Shown here: one piece after another, positions 1 through 8,779 of the stretch | Layout: every line of letters starts with the position of its first letter | Position numbering within the stretch: position 1 is the first letter of the stretch | The notes under the pieces: generated by a model | What the model was told of the DNA's origin: nothing | Database searches by the model: none | The model's input: the letters and a program-made list of their open reading frames with translations, nothing else | Program-made: the position numbers and the translations under genes | Source of the DNA: Actinomycetota bacterium | GTDB lineage: Bacteria > Actinomycetota > Actinomycetes > Nanopelagicales > Nanopelagicaceae | Direction of reading: 5' to 3' | Length of the DNA stretch: 36,023 bases | Assembly (NCBI GenBank): GCA_947377725.1 | Contig: CANCGX010000008.1 | Location: forward strand, 1 to 36,023

Positions 1-1487
1 GCATGAATATCCGGACCAGCAACAATTTTGCCGCTTTGTGAATCAATCACAACAACAACAGAGATAAATCCTTCTTCACCCAGAATGCGACGATCCTTCA
101 AAGAGCTCTCGGTAATTTCACCAATGCTTTGACCGTCAACATATACAAAACCGACAGGAACTGCACCAGCAACATCAACATATCCATCATGCATATCAAC
201 AACAATTCCATTGTCGACAACGATTGTCTTCTCTCGTGGCACTCCGGTCTTTATTGCAAGTTCAGCATTTGCGCGCATATGGCGCCATTCACCGTGAATA
301 GGCATGACATGTCTTGGCTTTACGATGTTGTAGCAATAGAGAAGTTCTCCTGCTGCTGCGTGACCAGATACGTGGACCATCGCATTACCTTTATGGACAA
401 CCTCTGCGCCAAATCGAACCAATTCATTGATAATTCTGAAAACTGGATTTTCATTTCCAGGAATGAGTGACGATGCCAAAACAACGGTGTCGCCTTTCCC
501 GACTTGGATTTGGTGATCCCCATTTGCCATTCTTGAAAGCGCTGCAAGTGGTTCACCTTGTGAACCTGTGCAGATAAGAACAATTCTGTCGCCATACTCT
601 TCAATATTTCTAGAATCTACAACTAGTCCTGCAGGTACATCCAAATAACCGAGATCTTCGGCAAGCTTCATGTTGCGAACCATTGATCTGCCAACAAATG
701 CAACCTTACGATTATGTTTTTCCGCAATCATAAGAATTTGTTGAATTCTGTGAACATGGGAAGCAAAGGAAGCAACGATGACGCGTCGTTTCGTCTGATT
801 AAAGACGCGATCCAAGGTCGGCATAATGTCGCGCTCAGATGTAGTGAAGCCCGGAACATCTGCGTTAGTGGAGTCCACCATAAAGAGGTCAATTCCCTCT
901 TCGCCCAAGCGAGCAAAAGTCACAAGATCAGTGATTCGACCATCGAGTGGTAGTTGATCCATTTTAAAATCGCCAGTGGCTAACACATTTCCGGCTGGAG
1001 TCTTGATAGCAATCGCAAGTGCATCAGGAATTGAGTGATTCACTGCAACAAACTCGAGGTTGAAGGGGCCAAAACTCATTTCCATACCGGCTTGAACTTC
1101 AACAAGAGGTGCTGTGATGCGACGTTCTTTGAGCTTTGCGTTAGCGAAAGCAAGAGTGAGCTTTGATCCGACGACTTTAATATCAGCATGTTCGCGCAGA
1201 AGATAAGGAAGAGCACCAATGTGATCTTCATGTCCGTGAGTTAGGACCACTGCTTCAATATCAGTCAGACGTTCAGCGATATATGAAAAATCGGGAAGAA
1301 TTAAATCAATGCCTGGTTGGCTCTCTTCTGGAAAGAGAACTCCGCAATCCACGATAAGCAATCTGCCTTCGTATTCGAAAACAGTCATGTTGCGACCGAT
1401 CTCCCCTAGGCCGCCAAGTGCGACTATTCGAAGAGTGTTCTTTGCAAGTTTGGATGGATATGGAAGGTCTGGATGTGGGTGATTCAT
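1..1487 (-). CDS. rnj: Ribonuclease J (3' end cut by window edge)
   Basis: This is a metallo-beta-lactamase/beta-CASP ribonuclease acting in mRNA decay and rRNA maturation in the cytoplasm. Reading minus from ATG at 1487, the frame stays open to base 1, giving about 495 residues; family members are usually about 550, so only the C-terminal tail is missing. The metal-binding motif HGHEDH lies at residues 84-89. A second metal-site motif, ATGDFK, lies about 90 residues later, and a CTGSQGEP stretch typical of the beta-CASP region and an HVSGHA motif follow. The start codon overlaps the dapA stop by one base (TAATG), so translation is probably coupled; a GGAG lies about 13 bases upstream inside dapA. 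The dapA-rnj pair is common in actinobacteria. RNase J is firm from the motif set; J1 versus J2 cannot be decided. Confidence 0.95.
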   Translation of the reverse strand, partial: MNHPHPDLPYPSKLAKNTLRIVALGGLGEIGRNMTVFEYEGRLLIVDCGVLFPEESQPGIDLILPDFSYIAERLTDIEAVVLTHGHEDHIGALPYLLREHADIKVVGSKLTLAFANAKLKERRITAPLVEVQAGMEMSFGPFNLEFVAVNHSIPDALAIAIKTPAGNVLATGDFKMDQLPLDGRITDLVTFARLGEEGIDLFMVDSTNADVPGFTTSERDIMPTLDRVFNQTKRRVIVASFASHVHRIQQILMIAEKHNRKVAFVGRSMVRNMKLAEDLGYLDVPAGLVVDSRNIEEYGDRIVLICTGSQGEPLAALSRMANGDHQIQVGKGDTVVLASSLIPGNENPVFRIINELVRFGAEVVHKGNAMVHVSGHAAAGELLYCYNIVKPRHVMPIHGEWRHMRANAELAIKTGVPREKTIVVDNGIVVDMHDGYVDVAGAVPVGFVYVDGQSIGEITESSLKDRRILGEEGFISVVVVIDSQSGKIVAGPDIH

Positions 1488-2389
1488 TATTTAAGTGGGA
1501 CTCCGCCTGCTCGTAGATCCTCCCGCAGCTGCACGATTTGCGCATCGGTGGCATCGACAAGTGGCAAACGTGTAAATCCGCCAGGCAGACCCATCAGTGT
1601 GAGAGCAGCCTTAGTCAAAATCGCACCTTGAGTGCGGAAGGTTCCGGTGTATACCGGTAATAGTTTTTGGTGAATTTCAAGTGCACGTTCTGCGTTACCC
1701 GCAAACCATGCATCGAGCATTTCACGTAGATCAGATCCAACAGTGTGGCCGCATACTGATACGAATCCAACTGCGCCGATAGAAAGGAGTGGAAGATTCA
1801 AAATGTCATCGCCTGAATACACTGGAATGCCTGTGCGCTTTATAACCCAAGAAGTAGATGCCGGATTTCCCTTGGCATCCTTGAGAGCGACAATGTTCTT
1901 AACTTCAGCAAGACGACAAATTGTGTCAGGCTCAAGCTCAACACCAGTACGTCCTGGAATGTCATACATCATTATTGGAAGATCAGTGGCGGCGGCGACA
2001 GCTCGGAAGTGAGCTTCGATTCCTGCTTGTGGAGGTTTGTTGTAATACGGCGTAACGATAAGTAGTCCATCTACACCGGCACTAGCAGAACGTTTAGCTT
2101 GTTCAACTGTGTAAGAAGTTTCGTTATCTCCAGCTCCGGTAAGAATCTTTAAACGATCTCCAACCGTACTTTTTACAACTTTAATAATCTCAAGTTTTTC
2201 AGAGCTCTTCGTAGTCGGAGCTTCTCCTGTAGTTCCATTTACTGCAATTGCATCGTGACCGTTATCCGCCAAGTGCTGTGCAAGTTGCGCAACGCCATCC
2301 CAATCAATTTCCCCATCTTTATTAAATGGGGTCACCATTGCCGTGATGAGACGCCCGAATGGGGCTTCTATTTTGGTGGTGGAATGCAT
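1487..2389 (-). CDS. dapA: 4-hydroxy-tetrahydrodipicolinate synthase
   Basis: DapA condenses pyruvate with aspartate semialdehyde, the first committed step to diaminopimelate and lysine. The 300-residue length is typical. Family landmarks are present: the pyruvate-binding NGTTGE at 51-56, YYNKPP at 115-120, the catalytic tyrosine in MMYDIPGRTG (Tyr142) and the Schiff-base lysine in VALKDAKG (Lys170). It follows thyX after 19 bases and overlaps rnj by one base, so thyX-dapA-rnj probably forms one transcript. The ATG at 2389 is the natural start by family length, although the upstream Shine-Dalgarno is weak. DapB, a later enzyme of the pathway, is encoded nearby at 4392-5144. Confidence 0.96.
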   Translation of the reverse strand: MHSTTKIEAPFGRLITAMVTPFNKDGEIDWDGVAQLAQHLADNGHDAIAVNGTTGEAPTTKSSEKLEIIKVVKSTVGDRLKILTGAGDNETSYTVEQAKRSASAGVDGLLIVTPYYNKPPQAGIEAHFRAVAAATDLPIMMYDIPGRTGVELEPDTICRLAEVKNIVALKDAKGNPASTSWVIKRTGIPVYSGDDILNLPLLSIGAVGFVSVCGHTVGSDLREMLDAWFAGNAERALEIHQKLLPVYTGTFRTQGAILTKAALTLMGLPGGFTRLPLVDATDAQIVQLREDLRAGGVPLK

Positions 2390-2408
2390 GGTGGAAGGTT
2401 ACCTGAGA

Positions 2409-3131
2409 TTAAGGTGCAATGCGCCCAGATTTTTGAAATGCCCCATACGTAATAGGCATAAGACGCGCAAAATGCTCTTCCATTTTCTCTGCAACCATCT
2501 CAATTTCGCGTTGTGGGTAGCTTGGGAAGTGCGATCCCTCCCGTGCGGTCCGAAGCGATAGGAAATTCATGAGCGCACGTGCATTCATCGTTACATACAT
2601 GGATGAAAACAAAGTTACGGGTAGGACGGCGCGAGCGACTTCACGAGCTACGCCAGCATCAAGCATTTTTTGATAATTTTCATAAGCTGTTGTGCAGCTT
2701 TCTTTGATTGCATTGACTGTAATTTCATATTGTTCTGGAGTGCCATCAATAAATTCGTAAGCACCTGTCTTACCAATTTGGACAAGTTTGCGTTCTTTAG
2801 ATGGAACATAAAACACTGGTCGCAGCTCGCGATAGCGTCCGCTCTCCTCGTTGTACGAAGCTATGCGATGACGCATGAACTCGCGAAAAACAAAAATAGG
2901 GGCCGAGATGAAGAATGTCATTGAGGTGTGCTCGAAGGGAGATCCATGGCGCTCACGTGCCAAGTAATTGATCAAACCAACATCGCGGGAAGCATCATCG
3001 CCAACCGCATCCTTTGAATTCTCGCCTGCTGTAGAGACTCGGGCGGCCCAGACAACGTCGTTATCGCTTGCGCTGGATTTAATAAGTTCAACAGTTACGT
3101 CGTCTTTAAAAATAATTTCGTGCTCGCTCAT
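2409..3131 (-). CDS. thyX: Flavin-dependent thymidylate synthase
   Basis: ThyX makes dTMP from dUMP using FAD, NADPH and methylenetetrahydrofolate, and replaces ThyA in many actinobacteria. The signature RHRxxSxNxxSxR is intact at residues 87-99 (Arg87, His88, Arg89, Ser92, Asn94, Ser97, Arg99). The 240-residue length is normal. The ATG start at 3131 is divergent from azlC. A TAGGTT hexamer lies exactly 6 bases upstream of the ATG and no Shine-Dalgarno is visible, which suggests a leaderless transcript. It heads the probable thyX-dapA-rnj operon. Confidence 0.96.
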   Translation of the reverse strand: MSEHEIIFKDDVTVELIKSSASDNDVVWAARVSTAGENSKDAVGDDASRDVGLINYLARERHGSPFEHTSMTFFISAPIFVFREFMRHRIASYNEESGRYRELRPVFYVPSKERKLVQIGKTGAYEFIDGTPEQYEITVNAIKESCTTAYENYQKMLDAGVAREVARAVLPVTLFSSMYVTMNARALMNFLSLRTAREGSHFPSYPQREIEMVAEKMEEHFARLMPITYGAFQKSGRIAP

Positions 3132-3137
3132 GAGTGC

Positions 3138-3143
3138 AACCTA
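3138..3143 (-). promoter_or_regulatory. Putative thyX -10 element, leaderless
   Basis: On the minus strand TAGGTT fits TANNNT and is followed by 6 bases and the thyX ATG. This is the spacing at which the first base of ATG would be the transcription start. There is no clear -35 element 16-18 bases upstream, so the call rests on the -10, the spacing and the lack of a Shine-Dalgarno. Confidence 0.4.
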
Positions 3144-3187
3144 TCTTTTCAGCCCCCAGAGCCTGCGGATTAGGGCAGAATACCGGC

Positions 3188-3829
3188 GTGTCAGTAAAGC
3201 GCGACTCCCTCAGCCTCTCCTTTGCCGTCGGCGTTTACGGTGCGGCCTTTGGGGCCGCCAGTGTTGCTGCTCACTTTTCAGTCTTGCAAACGTGCGCGAT
3301 ATCGCTTCTTACCTTTTCAGGAGCATCACAATTCGCTGCAGTTGGAGTGGTTGGTGCCGGAGGCGGAGCATTTAGTGCAATCGCGACTGGAGCGCTTCTT
3401 GGAACGAGAAACGGTTTGTACGCTGTACGAATGGCGCCGCTTCTTAAAGTGCGAGGCGCAAAGCGAATCGTTGCCGCCCAAATAACTATTGATGAATCTA
3501 CTGGTGTTGCTCTTGCTCAAAATAATGAAAAAGATTCACGAACTGGATTCTGGTGGACGGGCTTCGGGGTTTTTATTTTCTGGAATATTTTTACCTTAAT
3601 TGGTGCAGTGAGTGCAGGCTTACTCAAAGATCCAGCAGCATATGGACTTGATGCGCTCGTACCGGCAGCATTTGTTGGTTTGGTCTGGCCAAGACTCAAA
3701 GGAAAGAGAAGTTACTACTTGGCAGCACTTGCCTTTATCTGTGCGCTATCTCTAGTTCCATTTGTTCCAGCTGGCGTTCCAATAATTTCTACTGCTCTTC
3801 TCGCCATTCTGATGGGGTGGCGTGCATGA
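3188..3829 (+). CDS. azlC: AzlC family branched-chain amino-acid exporter, large subunit
   Basis: This is an integral membrane protein of the AzlC/YgaZ family, which with AzlD exports branched-chain amino acids and their analogues. The FSGASQF motif and the RNGLYAVRMAPLL stretch are family hallmarks, and several hydrophobic segments fill the chain. I place the start at GTG 3188, giving 213 residues. An upstream in-frame GTG at 3134 lies only two bases beyond the divergent thyX start and adds 18 residues unlike family members, so it is unlikely. The gene overlaps azlD by 4 bases (ATGA). It is a plus-strand insert between minus-strand thyX and the dapB group. Substrate is inferred from the family. 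Confidence 0.85.
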   Translation: MSVKRDSLSLSFAVGVYGAAFGAASVAAHFSVLQTCAISLLTFSGASQFAAVGVVGAGGGAFSAIATGALLGTRNGLYAVRMAPLLKVRGAKRIVAAQITIDESTGVALAQNNEKDSRTGFWWTGFGVFIFWNIFTLIGAVSAGLLKDPAAYGLDALVPAAFVGLVWPRLKGKRSYYLAALAFICALSLVPFVPAGVPIISTALLAILMGWRA

Positions 3830-4134
3830 GCATTTACTGGATAACAGCTTTAGGTACGAGCGCCGCATGTTTCCTTTTTAAATATCTCGGGCACTCGGTT
3901 CCTGAATCTTGGCTTGCGCACCCTCGAGTACAACGAATCAACTTATTGATTCCCGTTGCACTCTTGAGCGCACTGGTAGCTGTTCAGGCTTTTACAGATA
4001 AAACTAAGTTAGTCGTAGATCACAGAATGGCTGGAGTCAGTTTTGCTGTTGCAGCATTTGTAGCAAAACTGCCGTTTCCTGTAGCGGTATTTGGCGCAGC
4101 AGTTGTATCAGCCTTGGTCTATCGTCTTTCTTAA
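3826..4134 (+). CDS. azlD: AzlD family branched-chain amino-acid exporter, small subunit
   Basis: This is a 102-residue hydrophobic protein with about four membrane segments, the size expected for AzlD/YgaH. It is identified by size, hydrophobicity and position right after azlC. The start is ATG 3826, overlapping the azlC TGA by four bases; a GTG three codons earlier is possible but less likely. Its TAA overlaps the stop codon of the convergent glutaredoxin-like gene, so there is no room for a terminator between them. Confidence 0.85.
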   Translation: MSIYWITALGTSAACFLFKYLGHSVPESWLAHPRVQRINLLIPVALLSALVAVQAFTDKTKLVVDHRMAGVSFAVAAFVAKLPFPVAVFGAAVVSALVYRLS

Positions 4135-4382
4135 AGAATTGAAAGGCTCTCGAGCTTTGCTTTCAAATCATTATCTGATGGCTCAGTCATGTGAGTTCCA
4201 TCTTCAAAGAGAATAACTGGGATTGAACGCTGACCGCCATTAATTTCGATAACTTTTTCTGATGCAGCTTCATCAGCTTCGACATCGATGTAAACGTATT
4301 CAACGTTATTCGCGTCAAGAAACCTCTTTGAACGGCGGCAATCCCCGCACCATTCAGCTCCGTACATTGTTATTTGAGACAT
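4131..4382 (-). CDS. Glutaredoxin/mycoredoxin-like protein
   Basis: This 83-residue thioredoxin-fold protein has a WCGDC redox motif near the N terminus (Cys12 and Cys15) and the cis-proline segment SIPVI. The arrangement resembles actinobacterial mycoredoxin, which reduces mixed disulfides with mycothiol, but known mycoredoxins carry WCGYC or similar, so the Asp is a variation. It starts at ATG 4382 with a good AAGGAG at 4388-4393 that overlaps the dapB stop. It could equally be a NrdH-type or general glutaredoxin-like protein; mycoredoxin is the better guess in an actinobacterium. Confidence 0.8.
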   Translation of the reverse strand: MSQITMYGAEWCGDCRRSKRFLDANNVEYVYIDVEADEAASEKVIEINGGQRSIPVILFEDGTHMTEPSDNDLKAKLESLSIL

Positions 4383-4387
4383 ATTTA

Positions 4388-4393
4388 CTCCTT
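4388..4393 (-). promoter_or_regulatory. Ribosome binding site of the glutaredoxin-like gene
   Basis: AAGGAG on the minus strand lies 5 bases before ATG 4382 and shares bases with the dapB TAA. It fixes the start and suggests coupling to dapB. Confidence 0.7.
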
Positions 4394-5144
4394 AATTTAA
4401 ATCCATGAAATGCTCTAAGCCAAATGTTAGCCCAGGATGCGTAACAACTTTTCTCACACCGAGTAAAACACCAGGCATGAAACCAGTTCGATCAATAGAA
4501 TCGTGACGAATCGTCAACGTCTCCCCAAGATCCCCGAGAATAACTTCTTGGTGAGCTACTAATCCGCGGAGGCGGACAGAATGTATGCGCACATCACCGA
4601 CGAGAGCTCCTCGCGCACCCTCCAACCCGGACGATGTCGCATCAGGCATTGCTTCCTTCTTCACTGAAGCCCGAGCTTCATTAATTAATTCCGCTGTGCG
4701 GGCGGCTGTGCCTGAAGGGGCATCAGCTTTATTCGGATGATGTAGTTCTACAATTTCAACAGATTCAAAATATTTGGAAGCTTTTGCTGCAAACTGCATC
4801 ATAAGTACCGCGCCAAGTCCGAAATTTGGCGCGATCAGCGCGCCAGTTCCTGGCTTAGCTTCGAGCCATGTCTTAATTTTCGAAAGTTTGGCATCGTCAA
4901 AACCTGTAGTTCCAACAACGACGTTGATTCCATTATTGATTGCAAAATCAAGATTACCCATAACAGAATCTGGGTGTGTGAAGTCGACAATCACCTGGGC
5001 ACCAGTGGAGATTAATTCGTTGAGAGAATCGCCAAGATCAAGTGATGCGACTAGCTCTAAATCTTCGGCAGCACTTATGGCTTTGCAGGCCTCTGAACCC
5101 ATTCGGCCTTTGGCGCCTAAGACTCCAACTTTTATTCTGCTCAT
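4392..5144 (-). CDS. dapB: 4-hydroxy-tetrahydrodipicolinate reductase
   Basis: DapB reduces the DapA product to tetrahydrodipicolinate using NAD(P)H. The nucleotide-binding GAKGRMG is at residues 10-16, followed by VDFTHP, VVGTTGF and the APNFGLG stretch. The catalytic and substrate site ELHHPNKADAPSGTA is at 133-147, with His135/His136 and Lys139. The 250 residues match the family. Its ATG overlaps the stop of the upstream M16 peptidase gene by 4 bases. The order pnp-pepR-dapB is common in actinobacteria. Confidence 0.97.
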   Translation of the reverse strand: MSRIKVGVLGAKGRMGSEACKAISAAEDLELVASLDLGDSLNELISTGAQVIVDFTHPDSVMGNLDFAINNGINVVVGTTGFDDAKLSKIKTWLEAKPGTGALIAPNFGLGAVLMMQFAAKASKYFESVEIVELHHPNKADAPSGTAARTAELINEARASVKKEAMPDATSSGLEGARGALVGDVRIHSVRLRGLVAHQEVILGDLGETLTIRHDSIDRTGFMPGVLLGVRKVVTHPGLTFGLEHFMDLN

Positions 5145-6412
5145 GCGATTACCTTCTCAAATTTAGATGCGTTTTTGAACGGTCCAACTATGGCAAGCGT
5201 AGAAGATTGAGGCAGGACTGCGCTAGCAATTTCACGTATGTCGTCAGGGGTAACAGCGGCAATCCGCTTAAGGATCTCATCAAAGCTCATAACTTCCCCG
5301 TAAACCAATTCACTCTTACCAATTCGACTCATTCGAGAACCGCTGTCTTCTTGGCTGAGGACCAACGACCCTGAAACGGCACCTTTGGCTCTAGAAATCT
5401 CTTCGTCAGTCAATCCAGTTCTTGCAACATCATGCGTGATTTCGCGAATAATTTTCACAACCTCTTCCGTCTTACTTGGTGCGCAACCAGCGTAGAAAGA
5501 GAGTGAGCCAGCGCCTGCAAACTGCTGAACATAGGAATACGTTGAGTACGCGAGGCCGCGTTTTTCACGAATTTCTTGGAATAGTCGAGAGGACATTCCC
5601 CCGCCGAGCGCCGAAGACAAGATGCTCAATGCAAAACGACGATCATCAGTGCGAGCAACTCCATCTACGCCCATCAATAAATGAGATTGCTCAGTCTTTC
5701 GATACATCAAACCTACGGATCCTCTGCCTGCTGCTTTAATGCGAGCGGATTCTCGAAGATTGGGAGAGGCTGGCGCTACATCAAGAAATCCATCTCGAGA
5801 CATGGCACGTTCAACAAGTTCCACAACGTCTTTGTGTTTGACGTTTCCGGCGACAGCGACAACGAGGTCGCGAGGTAGATACTTCTTCTTATAATAGTTA
5901 AATACTGAGTTTCGTGACATTCCTTTAATGGAATCAACTGTTCCAAGAATTGGACGTCCCAGGAGATTGTCACCGTAGTAAGTCTCCATAAATAAATCAT
6001 GAATGAGATCGGAAGGATCATCATCACGCATTGCAATTTCTTCTAAAACTACATTTCGTTCGGAGTCAACATCTTCTGCTGTGATAATGGAGGATGTAAT
6101 TAAATCTGAAATGACATCTACGGCAAGCTTGAGATCTGTGTCGATTACCCGTGCATAGAAGCAGGTGTATTCCATGCTTGTGAATGCGTTCATCTCGCCG
6201 CCGACTGCTTCTATCGAAGATGAAATCTCCATTGCAGATCGGGTGGTCGTTCCTTTGAAAAGTAAATGCTCTAGAAAGTGTGAAGCTCCCGCGACAGACG
6301 GAGTCTCATCACGGGAGCCAACATTGACCCATATGCCCACCGCAGCGGAGCGAACCGTACTTACCTCTTCGGTAACGATTCGCAGCCCGCTAGGCAGAAC
6401 ACTTTTTTTCAA
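5141..6412 (-). CDS. M16 family zinc peptidase (PepR-like)
   Basis: This is a 423-residue pitrilysin-type zinc protease, the single-subunit size found beside pnp in many Gram-positive bacteria. The inverted zinc motif HFLEH is at residues 45-49 (His45, Glu48, His49), and the downstream glutamate ligand lies in the VVLEEIAMR segment. A second, inactive M16 half with the R/Y-type segment follows (REKRGLAYSTYSY). The physiological substrate is unknown for most members. Its ATG directly abuts the pnp stop (6413) and its end overlaps dapB, so pnp, this gene and dapB are probably cotranscribed. Confidence 0.92.
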   Translation of the reverse strand: MKKSVLPSGLRIVTEEVSTVRSAAVGIWVNVGSRDETPSVAGASHFLEHLLFKGTTTRSAMEISSSIEAVGGEMNAFTSMEYTCFYARVIDTDLKLAVDVISDLITSSIITAEDVDSERNVVLEEIAMRDDDPSDLIHDLFMETYYGDNLLGRPILGTVDSIKGMSRNSVFNYYKKKYLPRDLVVAVAGNVKHKDVVELVERAMSRDGFLDVAPASPNLRESARIKAAGRGSVGLMYRKTEQSHLLMGVDGVARTDDRRFALSILSSALGGGMSSRLFQEIREKRGLAYSTYSYVQQFAGAGSLSFYAGCAPSKTEEVVKIIREITHDVARTGLTDEEISRAKGAVSGSLVLSQEDSGSRMSRIGKSELVYGEVMSFDEILKRIAAVTPDDIREIASAVLPQSSTLAIVGPFKNASKFEKVIA

Positions 6413-8626
6413 TTATTCAGATTTACCCTCGGTTGGAACAGTTCCATCTGCAAGAACCGGAACCAAAGAGAATTTACCCTTTGGATCGATTTCTGCAATT
6501 TCGACCTCAACCTTGTCGCCAACCTTCATCACTTCTTCAAGGTTTTCAATGCGCTTTCCACCATGCATCTTGCGAATTTGCGAGACGTGGAGCAAGCCAT
6601 CTTTACCTGGAACGAGTGAAACGAAAGCACCAAATGTTGCAAGCTTCACGATTGTGCCGTTGAAGCGTTCGCCAACTTTTGGAACTACTGGGTTAGCAAT
6701 AGCTTCAACCATTGCTTTAGCGGCTTCAGCTTGAGATCCCTCAAGAGCTCCGATGTAGATAGTTCCATCATCTTCGATGGTGATATCTGCGCCAGTTTCG
6801 TCTTGAATCTGGTTAATCATCTTGCCCTTAGGTCCGATGATTGCACCAATCATGTCTACTGGAACCTTGATGGAAATGATGCGAGGAGCAAGAAGGCTCA
6901 TCTCATCTGGAGCATCAATTGCTTGGTTCATAACAGAGAGGATGTGTAGGCGAGCTTCGTTTGCTTGGTGAAGTGCACCAGTCAAAACAGAAGCAGGAAT
7001 ACCATCAAGCTTTGTATCAAGTTGTAGCGCAGTGACGAAATCCTTCGTACCGGCAACCTTGAAGTCCATGTCGCCAAATGCGTCTTCTGCACCAAGAATG
7101 TCGGTGAGAGCTACGTATTCAACCTTGCCATCGACTGTGTCTGAGATAAGACCCATTGCAATACCTGCAACAGAAGCCTTCAGTGGAACACCTGCGTTGA
7201 GCAATGACATTGTCGATGCACAAACAGATCCCATAGAAGTTGAACCGTTAGATCCAAGAGCTTCAGAAACTTGGCGAATTGCGTAAGGGAATTCCTCGCG
7301 AGTTGGAAGAACTGGAAGAAGCGCACGCTCTGCGAGTGCTCCGTGTCCAATTTCGCGGCGCTTTGGTGAACCAACGCGACCGGTTTCTCCAACTGAGTAA
7401 GGAGGGAAGTTGTAGTTATGCATATAACGCTTTGAAGTCTCAGGGCTAAGTGTGTCGAGCTGTTGCTCAAGCTTAAGCATGTTCAGAGTTGTTACTCCGA
7501 GGATTTGAGTCTCTCCACGTTCAAAGATTGCAGAACCGTGTACGCGAGGAATAACTTCTACCTCAGCGGTTAGTGGACGAATGTCGCGAAGACCACGTCC
7601 ATCAATACGGATCTTGTCACGAAGTACGCGTTGGCGAACCAACTTCTTTGTGACGGAACGAAGTGCCGCAGAAATTTCTTTCTCGCGTCCTTCAAAATTA
7701 GCTGCAAGCTTTTCAGTTACAACTGCATTGATTGTGCTGAGGGCTTCTTCACGTTCTTGCTTTCCAGCAATTGTGAGAGCCTTTGCCAAATCATCCTTTG
7801 CGGCAGCCTCAACTGCAGCAAATGCATCATCTTGGTAATCCAAGAAGACTGGGAATTCGCCAGTTGGCTTTGCAGCAACCTTTGCCAATTCCATTTGTGC
7901 ATCGCAGAGAACCTTAATGAATGGCTTAGCTGCTTCAAGTCCTTGTGCAACAACTTCTTCAGTAGGAGCAGCTGCGCCGCCCTTGATGAGGTTAATTGTT
8001 TCAACTGTAGCTTCGGCTTCAACCATCATGATTGCAACATCGTTATCAGCTGTTACGCGACCTGCAACGACCATGTCGAAAGTTGCCTTGTCGAGTTGGC
8101 TGTGATTTGGGAATGCAACCCATTGACCTTCGATAAGAGCTACACGAACTCCACCGATTGGACCAGAGAACGGCAAACCAGCAAGCTGTGTTGACATTGA
8201 AGCTGCGTTAATAGCAATGACGTCGTACATGTGATCTGGGTTTAACGCCATCACTGTTACAACGATTTGAACTTCGTTACGAAGTCCCTTGATGAATGAT
8301 GGGCGAAGTGGGCGGTCGATTAGACGACAGGTAAGAATTGCTTCTTCGGAAGGACGACCTTCGCGACGGAAGAAAGAACCTGGGATCTTGCCTGCGGCAT
8401 ACATGCGCTCTTCAACATCCACTGTAAGTGGGAAGAAGTCGAATGAATCGCGAGGTGACTTACCCGCTGTTGTTGCTGACAACAACATTGAATCATCATC
8501 TAGATATACGACAGCTGTTCCAGCTGCTTGCTTTGCGAGACGTCCTGTTTCAAAACGAATTTCGCGTTTTCCATACTTGCCGTTATCAATTGTTGCAACG
8601 GCGAACTTCACATCTTGACCCTCCAT
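6413..8626 (-). CDS. pnp: Polyribonucleotide nucleotidyltransferase (PNPase)
   Basis: PNPase is the phosphorolytic 3'-5' exoribonuclease of mRNA decay. It has two RNase PH-like domains around a helical domain, a KH domain at about residues 587-651 (with IIGPKGKMI) and an S1 domain from about 652 (FGAFVSLVPGKDGLLHVS). The 737-residue length and sequence closely follow actinobacterial GpsI/PNPase. Two starts are possible: ATG 8626, with GGAG six bases upstream, and in-frame GTG 8611, with GGAGG eight bases upstream. The difference is five residues. It lies downstream of rpsO, a pairing seen in many bacteria. Confidence 0.97.
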   Translation of the reverse strand: MEGQDVKFAVATIDNGKYGKREIRFETGRLAKQAAGTAVVYLDDDSMLLSATTAGKSPRDSFDFFPLTVDVEERMYAAGKIPGSFFRREGRPSEEAILTCRLIDRPLRPSFIKGLRNEVQIVVTVMALNPDHMYDVIAINAASMSTQLAGLPFSGPIGGVRVALIEGQWVAFPNHSQLDKATFDMVVAGRVTADNDVAIMMVEAEATVETINLIKGGAAAPTEEVVAQGLEAAKPFIKVLCDAQMELAKVAAKPTGEFPVFLDYQDDAFAAVEAAAKDDLAKALTIAGKQEREEALSTINAVVTEKLAANFEGREKEISAALRSVTKKLVRQRVLRDKIRIDGRGLRDIRPLTAEVEVIPRVHGSAIFERGETQILGVTTLNMLKLEQQLDTLSPETSKRYMHNYNFPPYSVGETGRVGSPKRREIGHGALAERALLPVLPTREEFPYAIRQVSEALGSNGSTSMGSVCASTMSLLNAGVPLKASVAGIAMGLISDTVDGKVEYVALTDILGAEDAFGDMDFKVAGTKDFVTALQLDTKLDGIPASVLTGALHQANEARLHILSVMNQAIDAPDEMSLLAPRIISIKVPVDMIGAIIGPKGKMINQIQDETGADITIEDDGTIYIGALEGSQAEAAKAMVEAIANPVVPKVGERFNGTIVKLATFGAFVSLVPGKDGLLHVSQIRKMHGGKRIENLEEVMKVGDKVEVEIAEIDPKGKFSLVPVLADGTVPTEGKSE

Positions 8627-8779
8627 GGGTCACTCCATTTCTCGTCTCACCCAGTCGGCAAATTTAAAGAGGGAATGGATCTTCGATCGAAGCTCATGGG
8701 ACATTACCCATAAACCACTACCGAGGACCGATTACCTTTAGAAACGTGCAGATAAATACTTGGTGAGGCGTTTACTTAA
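8627..8779. other. rpsO-pnp intergenic region with short inverted repeats
   Basis: This 153-base gap holds a perfect 12-bp palindrome (CTTCGATCGAAG, 8681-8692) and an ATGGG-N6-CCCAT inverted repeat (8696-8711). Neither is followed by a T tract, so I do not call a terminator. It may be a processing site or leader of pnp. I see no small gene. Confidence 0.35.

Noticed and set aside
6165..6734. 189-codon plus-strand frame
   Set aside because: It is antisense to the M16 peptidase and pnp genes, which are certain; no independent signal supports it.
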